64,000 bases of DNA, from the NCBI GenBank assembly GCA_043228905.1, contig JBHGNT010000020.1, positions 2,108,001 through 2,172,000 of the forward strand, written 5' to 3'. The translations under genes were made by a program, and so were the position numbers. Under the pieces are notes generated by a model. It was not told where the DNA came from. It ran no database searches and worked only from the letters and a program-made list of their open reading frames with translations. Shown here piece by piece: positions 1 to 13,514 of this stretch. Source of the stretch: Azolla caroliniana (taxonomy: Eukaryota > Polypodiophyta). Numbering within the stretch: position 1 is the stretch's first letter; each line of letters opens with the position of its first letter.

Positions 1-64
1 AAAAAAACCTCTTGTGCTTTTATCACCAAAGTTATCCCCTCTTCCTAATGCTCGTATCTGCCAA

Positions 65-1483
65 CTAGGGTCTGCCATGATAGCCAACATATATTTCCCC
101 ACTTGATTGAGCCTTACACCTGACATAATTGCAACAAGTGGCCAACCCCCGCCATATTCGATGGGACGTTGGGCAGTCCCACACAATGTGTCGTATTGAT
201 TCTACTACATTTGAGCACTCTACACAATTAGGAGAGCTAAGGTTCCCACATTGCCATGCTCCCATCGGTAGTGACTTATGTATTAATAGCCTCGCGTGTT
301 GTTGTTTCCAGATTTTCTGCCAAAACTTGGTGATAATTGTGTGAGGAACTTGAAGTGTGTGTCAGACCTTTGCAACAGCCAGCTCTCAGGCAGTTTGAGC
401 AGCTAGAATGTAGCGACCCAATCTAGTTGTGAATTGGAAGAAAGGGATGGGTTTGCTTCCTTGCCCCGCATAACGATCACGCCATGTCCATTACAAAGGG
501 TCCCAACTGACCTTACATAGCCATGTGTTTTCATGAGTACATATGTGCCAATCGGGTTGTACTTTGATCGGATCAAGATCTACAATCCATTTATGACCAG
601 TATACGCGAGTACTCGAATTGCGTTATTTCGTGTTGGTGTCTCAGTGTCTCGCAATTCAAAGCCTTCGATCCTGTTTGGTGTTCCCCTACCTCTCGGGAT
701 CAAAGATCCCTCCTCCTCGTAGCCTATCCATTTCTCCATTATCGTCCTTTGAGTAGCAACTTCCCTAATAAGTAAAGCATTAATGATTTTCGATCTCATA
801 GTCCATCCGCCCCTGATTCCATGGAGTATGTTGGCTTGATCTTGTAGTGGCAGTGACATAAACCATCTCCAACATTCTATACTTTTTCCTGGACCTTCTG
901 CAATGTATCCCCATGACAACCCCTTACGTGATCCCAATAGTTGATTAGATTCATCCTTGATACATGGGTTCCATAGGATACGTTGAATGAACCAGGCAAG
1001 TTCGGATCTCGGTTGATCGCACTTGAGCCCTCGTCTAATGCCACACCATGCCTTCCACATGGATGCACCGAATCTATCCTCCAATTGGCAGGAGAAACTA
1101 GGTTTGAGATCCATGTTTAGAATCCATCCCGTTTGGGGGGCCCAATTGACCCCTTTTCATGGCCTAAAGTAAGCGAAACATAACCACATTAGTATTTTCC
1201 AACAATCATTTCCTGGTTGGAGTCCTCGCACCACAAATTTGGCGAGTAAGGCTTTTGATTGTGAAAGGGGATCAATAAGACCCAATCCCCCTCTCAACTT
1301 AGGTGTTGTGAGTATAGGCCACGCCACCTTGACGCGAGTTACATGATCTTCCTTACCAGACCAAATGTAGACTGCATAGGGTATCTTTGATCTTGGACTT
1401 GGACCAATCCTCTTGTGTCGGAAGCAAGAGTGGAAAAGAAATTGAGGTCGTCCGTACTCCATTCTTGTGTACCGCTGATACAT
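65..1483 (-). pseudogene. LINE reverse transcriptase C-terminal part and zf-RVT region, broken
   Basis: Three minus-strand pieces run in order from high to low coordinate. The piece at 1157-1483 has the plant LINE pattern after the RT palm: an 'IWSGKEDHVTRVKW'-like stretch, then 'KLRGGLGLIDP' and 'SQSKALLAKFV'. The piece at 491-1114 continues the C-terminal region. The piece at 65-265 is the zf-RVT-like zinc finger, with C-x2-C, then H-I-V-W-D-C, and 'RIWRGL'. Frames change between pieces and the catalytic RT core is missing. This is the 3' half of a dead non-LTR retrotransposon; its 3' end lies at or beyond the start of the window. Family identity rests on motif recognition only. Confidence 0.75.
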
Positions 1484-1604
1484 GTACCATTATTGTGTCC
1501 ACTGTCGTATACCCTATACCTAGCCATTTCAGGGCATTTTGCGGGTGTGGTTCAAGGTCTTGGCTAGATGTATCACACTCATTTATGGCTGGGAAGTCGA
1601 TGAT

Positions 1605-2376
1605 CTAAGGTGTGATATTCAAACTACTGCCTTGGTTTGTTGTTTTTCCATTGGGTGCAGTTCCCTTAAAGCTCCGCATTAGGGTCTTAACATGAGTTAT
1701 CATTCGCCGCTTCCTTGTTTTGTAAGCTTTAACGAGGATTTTCTCTTGTGTGTTTGGAGTCACCTTGGGCCTTTCCTTAGGGCTTAAGAAAGCACTAGGG
1801 CAGTGTTCATCTGTGGGGGGGAGCTCAGGTAGTAGATCAGAATGATTGGGGCTCATTGGCGATGAAGGATTTTGTGACTATGGAGTTTTACGTAGGACAT
1901 GGGATTTCCCCACCACTCGTCATTCCATCACAGCCTTATCGGGGCGTGGTGGGGGAGGCTTCTAATTTCCTATGGTGTCCCGAGCTTCCAAGGTCTCCAT
2001 GGTGGGATACTTAATGCGTATCATGGGGTAGTTCTTTTTTAAATGACCAAGGTTTTTGCATGCAAAACATTGTCCCGATGCGCCGATCACTTCTATGCGT
2101 TGTTCAATCCGTATTCCGTTTTTCCCCGGAATGAGGATCTTGGAAGGAAGTTTTTTGATCTCATGCACCAAGAGGCAGATAGAGGGAGGGCCTAGGTGTT
2201 TCTTTAGCCTGTCCGCTAGCGTTAGTTCCTCGTCCACCATCATACCCAAGGAGTTTCCAATAGTAGGAAATAACATGTCTACTATTAAAAATATGGTGGA
2301 TAGGGAAGATATCAAAGTTTCTATTCGAGATGATTCGTTTTCTCTAGAAATTTTGGGAGAAATAAATTTGGAGTAG
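1605..2376 (-). pseudogene. LINE ORF1 (DUF4283-like, zinc knuckle) remnant
   Basis: The frame at 1962-2315 on the minus strand reads like a plant LINE ORF1. It has a 'GNSLGMMVDEEL' stretch, 'LLVHEIKKLPSKILIPG', and a zinc knuckle (CFACKNLGHLKKNYP). In the knuckle, C-x2-C-x4-H is present but the last cysteine has become tyrosine. A second piece (1605-1856) continues as a charged, serine- and proline-rich tail. It sits just upstream, in the minus direction, of the RT remnant at 65-1483. Endonuclease and RT core are absent between them, so the two are probably one internally deleted element. ORF1 proteins of this type bind the element's RNA. Confidence 0.7.
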
Positions 2377-4847
2377 GAAGTCTAGTAATCTAGTGTTTAC
2401 AAGTGATGATTGCACAATTGTTAAAGGTGTTTAATGAGGGCCTACTCATTTTGCTGTTTTAAAACTTATGGCCTCTTTACAATTAGGAGATATAATATAG
2501 TGAGTTCAATTTATTCCATTCACTTCCGTTTTTATGTGCAATGTCCTCTTCTTTTGTTTGGGAAATGTAAAAACCCAGAATATAAAGAGTACATTGCTTT
2601 TGAATCCTACATAAAAAAGGACGGCTAGAGGGCATATATTATGTATTCAAATCAAAGTGGTTCCTCTACCACCATTTTGGAGTTAATTGTTTGCAATTGA
2701 CAACTTTGATATGGTATAACGATGTTGCTCTCTCTCTCTCTCTCTCTCTCTCTCCAGACATTTGAGTATGAGCATCACCCTTTACAAGAATGTCCCATCT
2801 TTGATCATATTTAATATTTTTTCCCCACCTTTTCACCACAAACTTGTATCTCCACACAGATTTCTTCTTTGTTTACAATGTGCACTCTAAATTGCAACAT
2901 TCACTAGAAACATTCTTTTGTCATTACCTAACTCCATACACACAAAATGATGAAATCATTCTTTTTTGTCCTGTAGGTCATATTTGACCCTCGATGACAA
3001 TAATAAAATTTATGCATCCATCTCTCTTGAAAGGAGGCGAGAAAGAGGACTTATCATGTATTCAAAAATATTTGTAATGGAGGAGAAATTGAATTTTGGA
3101 TTCTCAAGAAATATCTCTTTGATACTAGTTGATTATGGTGTTGAAGTTTGGGTTTGTCGCATTTGTTAGTCCACTTAGAAAGTGTTTGAAAATCAGTAGT
3201 TTCTTAAGAAGTTTATTCAAGTCAAGCGACAAACACTACTAGTACTTCTACTCTTCAAAGAAAACCTTCACATCAGCTTCCTAAAATCTCAAGGTCAACA
3301 AGTAACAAAATTTACAGTGCTAAATTTTTTTATATACAAGTAAATGCAAGATAACTAGGTAATGGATTCGATCATGAGATGCATTAGCTTGGTTCGTGGT
3401 GTATCCCTACATTCCTCATGACTAAGATTTTCTTTACAACACCAATATATCATGTCTTAGGTGAGATGTCTAGACACATATTTCACATATTATATTACAT
3501 ATATGTATTGAACCAAACAACACAATAATCTTCACCCCAAAACAAGAAAACCGCACTCACCCAAACCTTTAGCCCCCATGCATACCATTACTTCCATACG
3601 ACTTAGCTCATGTCCACTTCTATGTGAGATAGGATGGTTAGCACAAGCAAAAGTAAACATGGTGTAGATGATGAAACAAATGATTATAAATGGTTTAATG
3701 ACAAAGGTGGTTGAATTCGAGGTGGGGTCGATATAAAACATTACATGTATGTATTACAACAACTAATTGCCAACACTTACGTGTTTAGGAAAGTTCCATC
3801 ATATAGGAATTTTGTTTTTAATAATAAATCAATAAATCTATTGATGATGGATTGAACACATACTTGGAAAAAAAATGTTATAATGAATTAAGTGAGACCA
3901 ATTTCATTGGTCAGTGTCTGAGTGCCATCAAATTCCAAGTGAGACTAACTAGCTAACACTTAAAATGATTGATAACACTTAACTACCATAGAATCATGGA
4001 CTCAATACACACACACACCGTCTATATGTACTAACATATATTACAATTTTTTTCGCTTTTTCTTTTCTTTTTGTCTTGTAGTTGGGAGACATCCTTCAAG
4101 TCTCCTAGTAGCTTAAAAGGAGAGAGGGAGGGAGAAAGAGAAAAATATTTTTCCTCCATGTATGTATGTATATATATATATATATATGAATATTTTCCCT
4201 CACCATTGAAATCCAAGAGAGCTAGCCTTCTTCCATAGCGACTAGGTATTATTATCTCCTCATCCATTTCCTCATGCTAAAATTTCCTATTCTATATTCT
4301 ATTTTTGTTTCTCATTTCGATTTTATTTTCTAGTTAGTTATAATTCCCATTGCCGATATTAATTCACACTGACAATTTGAGTACCATAACATTTTGCTAA
4401 ACATGCATATATGTTTAACTAAATGATTTGGGGAAATTAGGTAACTTGTACATTATTTCACAAATCTCCATTTATATGCTTTCCGTGGAAAATCTAGAGA
4501 AGTTACTTTTTGAATAATGCTCTAGTTAGAAAATGTTGAGATTAAATTGGTAATTATGCTTTGAATTACTAAAACTCAAGGCCATGAAAAAGGGCAAATT
4601 AGGAAATTGGTTAAAACTTCATTTGCTTCTAATCATGGTTAGAATTACGGAAAGTTGTGAGTATAGAGAAGACAACTTTAGGAAAACCAAGGCAGACTTC
4701 ATTTGCTAAGTATGATTCAAATTAGAGAAAGTTGGGATAATATAGATGATAGGAATTAGAAAAATTAGACACCTAGTTTGTTTATTAAGCAAGAAAACAT
4801 ATTTGATTTCCTTGGGAGTGTTGACAAAGGATGTCATTGCAGGATAA
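2377..4847. other. Intergenic region upstream of the NAC gene
   Basis: AT-rich sequence with no convincing coding frame. It holds a (CT)13 microsatellite at 2728-2754, a (TA)n run near 4168-4187, and an ACACAC run near 4009-4018. The last few hundred bases should contain the NAC promoter. An AG just before the start codon (TTGCAG, then GATAA, then ATG at 4848) could be a splice acceptor of a 5'-UTR intron. I see no transposon termini. Confidence 0.5.
2728..2754. repeat. (CT)13 microsatellite
   Basis: Perfect CT dinucleotide run of about 27 bases, directly visible. Confidence 0.95.
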
Positions 4848-7800
4848 ATGGGAGACGTGGAGAAAATGAAAGTGATGGTGCCGCCAGGTTTTAGGTTTCA
4901 TCCGACAGATGAGGAGCTCCTCAACTTCTATTTACGACGCAAAGTTGATAAAATATTTGACCTAGACCACATTGTGTGTGAAATTGACCTAAACCAACTA
5001 GAGCCTTGGGACCTCTGCGGTAACTTATATTCACCAACGCCTTTATTTATTTACGATGACCATATTAATTTATAGTTAATCTTGTCGACTTTTGTATAAG
5101 CTTGCAAGCACACATCTATGCTCATTTTGTGTGCTTCGCACATAGGGTCTCATTAAATTTCGCCACTACATATGGTACTATATCTTATTCAATATTTCTA
5201 ATGATTGTCACAATGATCAATCATTGAAATTACCATCATTAGACATATTCACATTGAATTATTGCAATGGGTACTTTGTCCTTTACCCTTTAGTTCTTTC
5301 TTTTGGCAGAAATGACTCTGAGCAACATATGCTTTTCACTTAGATGAGGGAGAAATGATATTATCGGGGAAGGTTTTTAGAACAAGGGTTCCTTGCATTT
5401 GCAATTTAACATCTCTTTCGTTTGCCTTTAACACCTCTTCAAACTCACTCACACAAGTTAGGTGTTGAGGTAGAATCATAGAATCATCACCCTAGCATGA
5501 AGATATGCAATGAAAACATAGTGGAGGATGTATAGCATTTATTTCTTGCATGCTCAACTCATAAGGTAATTCATGAGAAGTACGATGAGTTATTAGACGG
5601 ACATGATAATTTAAATGTCATACTCAAATCCCCACCAAGAAGGGTGAGAACATAGAGAGTTTTTATAATAAAGTAGTAAACCTCCCCTCTAAGAAGGGGT
5701 CACATACAAGATGATATGTTTATTTGGTTCCATATGACAGATTTGGCCTCATGGGCAATCAAAATTATATTCTATCAAAGACTCACCATTTCAAAGAAAA
5801 AACTTACAATATAAATAATGACTACCATTTCAGTATCATAAAGTAACAATACTTGCTTGTAGAAATAGAAGTATTGAAATCATAGCATGTTTAGCCACTT
5901 AAATGAAGTTGGATGTACTAGACTTACAATGGTTTCAAATTGCCATTGCGAAGTTAGCTTGGGTGTGGAATGACTTTATTCACATTGCTATGCGACCATA
6001 ACCCTTTCCACTACAAATCCATAATTTCTACATATTATGTAAAAAAAGCTAGATGATTTACAAAATAGCGTAATGTTCTGAGTTCTTGAGGTCTCCTTAT
6101 ACTCGAGTATTATATTGTCCAAAACTGATGGACGTTACCCACTCTTGAATCTTCAATATATATTGGTAGTAGTGTATAATTTATTATTAGTAGAAAGTGT
6201 ATGTCTCAGTGTGTAGATCTATACATATATGCACAAATTTTCTACCATTTCTTTCTAGGGAGACATATTGTTGAAAGACGGAAAATTTGGAGATATTCTT
6301 GGAGTTTCATGAACAACTAGGATTTTTTGATAAATTTTCCTAAACGTCTCGATATTGCCTTAGGGAGGTGCTCTTATTGTGTGAAATTTTGAAAAGGATT
6401 TTGTAAAGTCATTCTCATTTATACTAATAATTGTGTAGGCACAGCACAATATTAAAAATCATGATAATTGTCAATATTGTGTGATTAACTTTCATTGTTA
6501 CAATCATTATTAACATTGCCTTTTATAAAGACACCAACATTCAAGCGTCGAGGAAAATCATGTTGCCATTATTCTCTAGAGCACGTGTCAGTTGATGTTT
6601 TGCCCTTTTGTAGCAAAACATGTATTAAATTATGTTCCTGTACATTTATGGTATTCTCTTGTAAAGTATTATCCAGTTTCTCATGGCTAAATAAAAATTT
6701 GGCCAACTCGTTAAGAGAAAAATACAAAAACCATGTGCAACAGACTCGTTTATCCATTGCCGTAATGAGTTATTCAACACCTTTTTCTTCATTCACTAAA
6801 ATGTTGAGTTGGCCGAAGTTTTGAGCTTTCTGGTTGGAATTTGGAAATAATCATAGTGAGCGTTGACCAATCCAACATAACTATAAAAATGTGCCATTCT
6901 TTCTATCATCACTAATGAGTCATCTACTTTCATAAATGATTCATTATAAGAATTATTTTCAAAGGGCACTTCACTAATTTCTTTTAACCCATGGATTCTA
7001 GAAACTGAATCAAGCCCGAAGTTATACTTTTGAGTTTATGTGATTTCAAAGTAAAACATGAAAACAAAGATGATTTTTGATCAAATAATGTGACATTAGT
7101 CTCATTTCTTGATACTTTAACACATATCCTAATTTTGCATGAACACATACTAGAATGATTATATTCTATCATAAATGCAACATCCAACCCTAAACCCATT
7201 GCAAAATAACTATACAATTTTGATGAAGGTATTTGTGAGTGGTGTACAGAGAAATGCAAGATGGATGTGTCACATCAAACAGAGTGGTACTTCTTCTGCT
7301 ATAAAGATAAGAAGTATCCAACTGGGACAAGAACAAATAGAGCCACAAAGGTTGGATTTTGGAAGGCCACAGGTCGAGACAAGGCAATCTTCAATAATCC
7401 CACTCCCCCCTCATTAGGATCTATATTTGATGATAATAATAGCTCTTTTCCTTGTGGGTCTCACATTGGCATGCGCAAGACATTGGTATTCTATAAGGGG
7501 CGTGCTCCTCATGGCCTCAAAACGGATTGGATCATGCATGAATATCGACTTTATGACGAGAATAAAATTTCGTCGTCCACTTTAGCTCCTCAATCAGAAG
7601 GTCATGAATCTACCTCCTATCACCGACCGCGTCATTTCAAGCATACTAGTTCTACCAACAAGGTAATTTCTCTTTTTGTATCTTTATCCTTTAGAAATCT
7701 ATGATTATATGTGGATTACATGTATTGAGTAACATTAGGAATCTATGATTGCTTCAATCTATGGCATATTATGTATTAAAATAATATTTGCATGTACATC

Positions 7801-8798
7801 CCCATTTTTAGGATTCATAGTTATGCATGTCTACAATGAATTTGTGGTAATGTTAGAAATCTATGATTGTTTGAGACTATGACACTTATATACGCTTATT
7901 AAGATTATGTTTGCATGTACATCTACATTTATGATTCATAGGCACGTTATTGCATTAAAATTTTTGTCCTATTTGTTGACACGTTGGGACAAGCTTGTAC
8001 TTTAAAATATGTTTCATACCTTTTTCAAGAATTTGGTAATTTCACAGTGTTGCTTTTAATATACTTCTTATATGTGTTGGAAATGTTTAGAAATTTCAAG
8101 AAGATGGTTGGGTAGTGTGTCGTGTTTTCAAGAAACGTAACTATGAAGAGAGAAGCTCATGTACCTCATTATCCTACGATGTTGTTAATGAGGCATCATC
8201 AAACTCAATTCTCTCAGATACATCTAAACAACCAAATGATAATGTTACAACTTTCACATCCAATCAAGAACCTCGAACAAGTACAAACAATGACACCAAT
8301 AAGAATGGAGAAATAAATTACAACTTCGACCAATCTCTTAGAATAATGACAAAAACTTGTTGCAAGAAAGAGATGGTAGAAGAAGATAATTATCCAACAC
8401 ATGCTATGCAATACCGACAACTCCCACAATTGCAAAGCCCTAAAATGACATCTATTATCAACCATCCTTATGATTGCACCATAGATCCATTTTCAAGTGA
8501 ATGCAGGGAGAGGAAGCATGCAAATTGCCAAGAGGTGCTAGATGCTTTTAATCAAGCTTTATTGATGACAGAAGATCTCGCACATTTATTTAACAATATG
8601 CAAAATGGCCAACATGGGGAGCAATTTAATTGGAATCTCTCTGACAATATTGCAAGATATCATGGCATCGAGGGTTTTGTCAACTTATCTAATGATCCAA
8701 AATTTCCCAATTTTAACATGCATCTAAATAGAATAGTGCATACCATTGATAATTATCCATCTAGTTTTGAAATAGATCTATGGAACTTCCCACAATAA
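4848..8798 (+). CDS. NAC-domain transcription factor, three exons (SMB/BRN-like group)
   Basis: Exons 4848-5019, 7250-7662 and 8091-8798 join in frame across GT-AG introns to give about 430 aa. The first junction makes Glu from G|AG; the second is phase 0. All five NAC subdomains are present: A ([20 protein letters not shown], residues 12-31), B ([13 protein letters not shown], 44-56), C ([20 protein letters not shown], from 69, then [12 protein letters not shown]), D ([17 protein letters not shown], from 130, then DWIMHEYRL) and E ([13 protein letters not shown], from 199). NAC proteins are nuclear DNA-binding regulators that dimerise through this domain. The 'EPWDLCEKCKM' and '[15 protein letters not shown]' wording is most like the SMB/BRN/VND-NST branch, which acts in root cap and secondary wall differentiation; that placement is by eye. 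The C-terminal 220 residues are Asn/Ser/Thr-rich and end in 'EIDLWNFPQ'. About 25 polar residues separate C and D, more than usual. No stops occur in the exons. Confidence 0.93.
5020..7249 (+). other. NAC intron 1 (2.2 kb) with a LINE-tail remnant
   Basis: The donor is GTAACT at 5020 and the acceptor is ACAG ending at 7249. At about 5380-5650 the plus strand reads like the zinc-binding tail of a LINE: '[12 protein letters not shown]', stop, '[20 protein letters not shown]'. This is the same family as the LINE tail at 29.5-29.9 kb. Open frames at 6495-6824 and 6984-7259 have no recognisable protein features and look accidental. Confidence 0.7.
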
Positions 8799-10979
8799 TC
8801 AATGCAATCCATATATATCTAACCTGCATTGAGAGGACATAGAAAGGACAAGTTTATCAAAAATTTACGTAATTGTGAATTGTAATTTGATGATCTTATG
8901 GGACATGAGCATTTTGTAAATAATGATTGTATGTAGGATTTAACAAAAAAAGACTTAAGTTTACATGTTTTAATAGCAATTCTATTTGTTTACTTTACCA
9001 TTGATTCTATTTTGCATTATGCACTAGTGAAAATGTGGGACTATCAAGTTGGTTGGTTCACTTTTAGTTCACATTCTAAGGCTTTAACCCCGCCACAACG
9101 CCTAAGCAAATAAATTGAACTTTGCTAATCAATAATACATATTAGTATTTGTAAGGATTTAGTTTGAATCTTGGCATAAATGTTGTTTCCTTTCTTGTTC
9201 ACTCGGTGAGAATATCCATCTCCCTTTCACACAAAACCATTATTATATTTCTTGTAACTTCAAGTTTCCATATTCATCTCACTTGCATGGTTTTATTCTC
9301 AATAATCTAATATAGGTTGCTTTTCCATTTTAGCTAAACATATATATCAATTGTGGGCTAAAGTTTCTGTCACAAACCTCTTGCAAAAAACTTAAATTGC
9401 TATGATCAACTTCATAATTCCTAAATTACTAATTCTATAAAAGAAATAAATAATTGGTTTGAGGTGATTAAAGGCCAAAATATTTTAGCATACTTGATGA
9501 GATTAATATTTCTTTTAGTTGGTCATAAATTATAATATAATCCTACAACGTTCGTTTCAGAGTGTAAAAAATGATACCGATATGTATTAATACCCCTCCA
9601 TTGTTTTAAAATTTAAAGTTTCATGTCCAAAGAAGAAATAAAATGTAATGTGGTCAATGAAACTTACTGATAACTTGAGCAAGTATTGTACGTATATCCT
9701 CCATTATGGCTAGCGGAACAAGATGTTCATCTTCGAGCACAAGTGTCAACCAAGGATACACCCTCAATTGTCTAAGAAGATGTGAGGAGATTGATAGGTA
9801 ACATGTGAATGTAACAAAGTGTGTAGTAACAAAGAGAAATGACATATGCATATCAACGATGATCATAACATTCAAGAGAAGGCGTATGAAATAATAAGTG
9901 GCTTGGGATTCCTCGCCATCACAAAAGAACCCAACTTGGATTCCTTGAAGAAAGACGGTCAATTGTAGTAGAAAAGGAAAGAGAAGACAATGCATGAATT
10001 GTGAGAACATGTGTTGTGTGAAAGTAAATCTTGTTATCTAGATGGGTTATAGTGTAATAGAGTGGTATTACCACAATCCACCCTTAATTACACTCTAGTT
10101 AAGACAACCTTAACCATTCTTTAATAAAATCAACCATGATAATGTTAATCATAGTCTATTACTTCTAAGAACCACCAACTATAACTGTTCAACGCAAGCT
10201 ATAAAAGTTTAAGCTTGGAAATGGAATAATTTGTTTTTACAAGGTGGAGACGATGGGTAGTCCAGCCTTGCATGATCAAGACAACCTTTAGTCTGTTGCA
10301 CCATCAATAATCTCTACCATTGACATTTTTGCCATTATAATCACAATCAAGACCACCTTTAGCCCTCCCCACCATCTCCGATTTTTGCAATAGGCATTTC
10401 AACCATTACATGTTCCAATTAACAAACTTAGTCACAAAATCCCAAGCTAAATCATAAAGGCTAACCTCATTGTTGGGGACAAAATCTGAACAATGAGGTG
10501 AGCCTTTTCTGTATATTTTGACCCGTCCATGTGAAAGTTCCCTTTGAGAGTCTTCTTGACATACTTTTACTATATTTTTGGCCCTAATTTGGGGGTTTAT
10601 AGGCATTTACATTATCTTTGTAACTTTTGTTTATTGGTCATGTGTGAATGTGCCCAAATGGCCTCAAAGTTACTTATAAATGAGAATTGGTCCCAAATCT
10701 CATATAATGAGATAAGGACTTTTGGCGGCAAGGGTTTCCACTCCATATTTTTGCACAATTTTCTCTACTTTCTCTCTCCTCACATACCAACCCACTTCCT
10801 TAGTCTTGGAGCAATTGATCATGCAATCACATCTCTTTCAATTGATTGATCACAAGACAACAAAGGGTTTTATCTTTTTTGGTGAAATTTGTTTTTTAAA
10901 CTGTTGATTGCAGACATAACTACTACTACCTTGTCTCATCTCCAAAGCATGTTTGAGATGAAGAGAAAGGTCGTGGTTT
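8799..10979. other. Downstream of NAC: no gene recognised
   Basis: AT-rich sequence. The NAC 3' UTR must start here; no polyadenylation signal was singled out. A minus-strand open frame at 9654-10010 is hydrophobic but matches no family I know and lacks coding context. The end of this region merges into decayed copia sequence. Confidence 0.5.
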
Positions 10980-13154
10980 TGATTTTTGGAAAGAGAGAAT
11001 GTTAGGAATTCTCTTTCTTAAAGATTGTGAAGGGACACTTCTTGAAGTCAAGTTTGAAGATATGACCAATGTAGTATGGATGAAACTAAATAAAAAGGCT
11101 ATCATTTACATTAAGATGGTTGTAACATATGAGATCTTAGTGGATTTAAACAACTTTTGAGGTATGGGAGAAGTTGAAAACTACTTATGAAATTACCACA
11201 TCTATAAATTAAGTGCATCTCATGCGTATTTTGGTGTGTATGCAACTTGATGAGTCAAAAAGTGTAGTTGAGCACTTATTTGCCTTTACAAGTACTCTCT
11301 CACAATTGCAGGACTTCCGATTACCTCCCTTTGAAAATAAGCTTAAGCCAATCTTCTAGTTGATGACCTTACCTTATTCGTAGGAAACATTGGTTGTTTC
11401 ACTCTCGAATAACCCACATCTTATGTTTGATGGCATACGAGGTTCTATTTTGAATGAGGAAATCAAAAGGAAAGTTAGTGAAGAGGGAATTGGTTCAACC
11501 AATGTGGCTAGAGGAAGAATTGAAAAGAAAAGTGAAAATGTAGAGAGGAACAAGTGCAAAAGCAAAGGCAAGGTTGAACTGACTTGCTATCAATGTAGTA
11601 GGAAAGGCCATAAGAAGCCTAATTTCAAGTACTATAAAGTTGAATTAGAAAGAACGAGGAAGATAAGTGACAAGAAGAAAAAGGGTATTGAGAATCAAGC
11701 ACATAACAACGTTATGGACAAGGAAAAAGAGAAGGCCAATGTGGCTTCTAGTGTCATTGTTGAGGAACCATCGTAGATCTGCTAAATTTAACGGTGCTTT
11801 TGTTTATATTCATGCGCCGGATATGTAGATTACAAAGAGCAATCTAATTGATGCCTTGCTTACTTTGCATGAAGCTTTGTCACAAACATTGGATTGTGGA
11901 TTCAAGTGTATTATTTCATGTTATTCATATTAAGGAGTATTTTACTACCTTTAATGCAAGCAACCATGGTCATGTATATCTTGGAAATAACTATCTTGTT
12001 CTATTGAAGGTATTGATACAATGCATCTCACGGTGGGTGGTACTAATGAGTTGGTTTCGCATAATGTAAGGTATGCACCAATTATCAAGAATAACTTATT
12101 GTCTGTTGGACAAATGGATATGCATAGAAATAGTACCCTCTTTGAGAAAGGGTCATCAAAACTTATCAAAGGCTCTAGGCTATTTGTTAAAGGTACAAAG
12201 AAAGGAACTCTATATTGCTTGCATGGTAAAGCTTTAATGGGTAAGTTTAATTCTTTGGCTGAAATCCATTCATCTATGAAATTATGGCATAAAAGGCTTA
12301 GCCATATGAGCCAAAAAGGCTTTGATAAACTATGTAATTTGGACGAGTTTGATGCAAATGGCTCAAAACTTGATTTTTGTAATGAATGTCAATATGGTAA
12401 GTAAGTAATGAATTCCTACTACTCTAGTGTCTTGTGTAAACCTAATCGGCTTGATCTAGTTCATTCTTATGTTTGCAACATACCCACCAAATCTATGGGA
12501 GTGGGTCTTTATTTTATTTCTTTTGTTGATGATTACTCTAGGAAACTTTGGGTATATTTGTTAAAAATATAAGGATGAAGCCTTTGGCGCATTTAAGATA
12601 TTTCATGCATTTGTGACCACCCAAACAGATAGAAAGTTGAAATGATTACACACAGATATGGGTGTAAGTTTAAATGTGCTCAATTTAATAGATGTTGTGA
12701 AAATATTGGTATTAAGAGGGAGCTAATTGTTCCATACATCTCCTCTTCCAATGGTGTGGTTGAAAGGTATAACAAGACTTTATGTGAGATGATGAGATGC
12801 ATGTTGTCCACAACTAATCTCCCTCATGGAATTTAGGGAGAGGCCTTGAAAACTGCGGTTCATGTTTGCAATGGATCCCTTCATATGTCCTTAAAAGGTG
12901 GCATTCCTCAAGAGGTTTGGTCTAGCAAACCAACATCATATGACCACCTACAAATCTTTGGTTGTGATGCTTTTGTGCATATAAGGCATGAGTTGAGAAA
13001 CAAGTTAGATGTAAAGTCTATGAAAGGAATCTTTATGGGTTATGGAGATAAAGGTGAAATGGGCTATATGATTGGGCTACCTCAACTCAAGAAGGTAATG
13101 TGCAATGGAGATGTTGTATTTAATGAGGCAAGTCTGCTAAAAAACGATTGTGTT
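10980..13154 (+). mobile_element. Decayed Ty1/copia: gag, protease and integrase pieces
   Basis: The order matches a copia polyprotein. A gag UBN2-like stretch lies at about 10980-11500 ('DESKSVVEHLFAFTSTLSQL', then 'ETLVVSLSNN'). A zinc knuckle follows at about 11585 (CYQCSRKGHKKPNF, last Cys lost). A protease-like stretch is near 11890 (HKHWIVDSS; the usual DSG is DSS). Then comes 'NNLLSVGQMD' and the GAG-pre-integrase HHCC region ('LWHKRLSHMSQKGFDKL', C-x2-C). The integrase end is at 12700-12820 (SNGVVERYNKTLCEMMRCML) with 'FGCDAFVHI' after it. Many stops and frameshifts separate the pieces. Reverse transcriptase and RNase H are missing: the sequence stops at an inserted LTR at 13155. No LTR or primer site of its own was identified. 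Confidence 0.85.
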
Positions 13155-13514
13155 TGTAAAGAATTGAGTGTGATTTTGTGAAGCAGAAGAGGTCTATGTG
13201 TGTATGAGAGAGAGAGAGAGAGAGATACGCAAGGTGTATAGAAGACAAGAAGATTGTATTAACAAGAGAATAAAATAACAACCAACTATTACAAAGAAGA
13301 AGAGAAGGTGTTTATGTAGTCACCTTCTCTCTATGTTCTCTCACTACAACCCGCTCTTGGGAAGGAGGTGGAAACTTAACTACATAGTAATTATGTGTCA
13401 TGGACTTAAAGTCTATGACAAATTAGTTATGATACAAAGTGGTGGAATGTTCACACTCTTGGCTATTCCTAAGGTGTGTTCATACATTAGGGAAGTTGAG
13501 TTTGATTCTCAATA
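13155..13514 (-). mobile_element. Solo copia LTR (family of the LTRs at 39.9 and 56.2 kb)
   Basis: On the minus strand it starts ...TTGAGAATCAAACTCAAC, has a TCTCTCTC...ATACACACA block, and ends TTCTGCTTCACAAAATCAC...TTCTTTACA. The same landmarks occur in the LTR at 56219-56614 and, more diverged, at 39903-40170. It is abutted by unrelated decayed copia on its left. The flanking 5-mers (GTGTT and GTGCC) match only partly, so a target-site duplication is unproven. Confidence 0.7.

Noticed and set aside
6495-7259. Open frames inside NAC intron 1
   Set aside because: They lie between well-defined splice sites, overlap on both strands and have no protein-like features.
9654-10010. Minus-strand 118-codon hydrophobic frame
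   Set aside because: No recognisable family or promoter context in AT-rich DNA; could not be supported as a gene.
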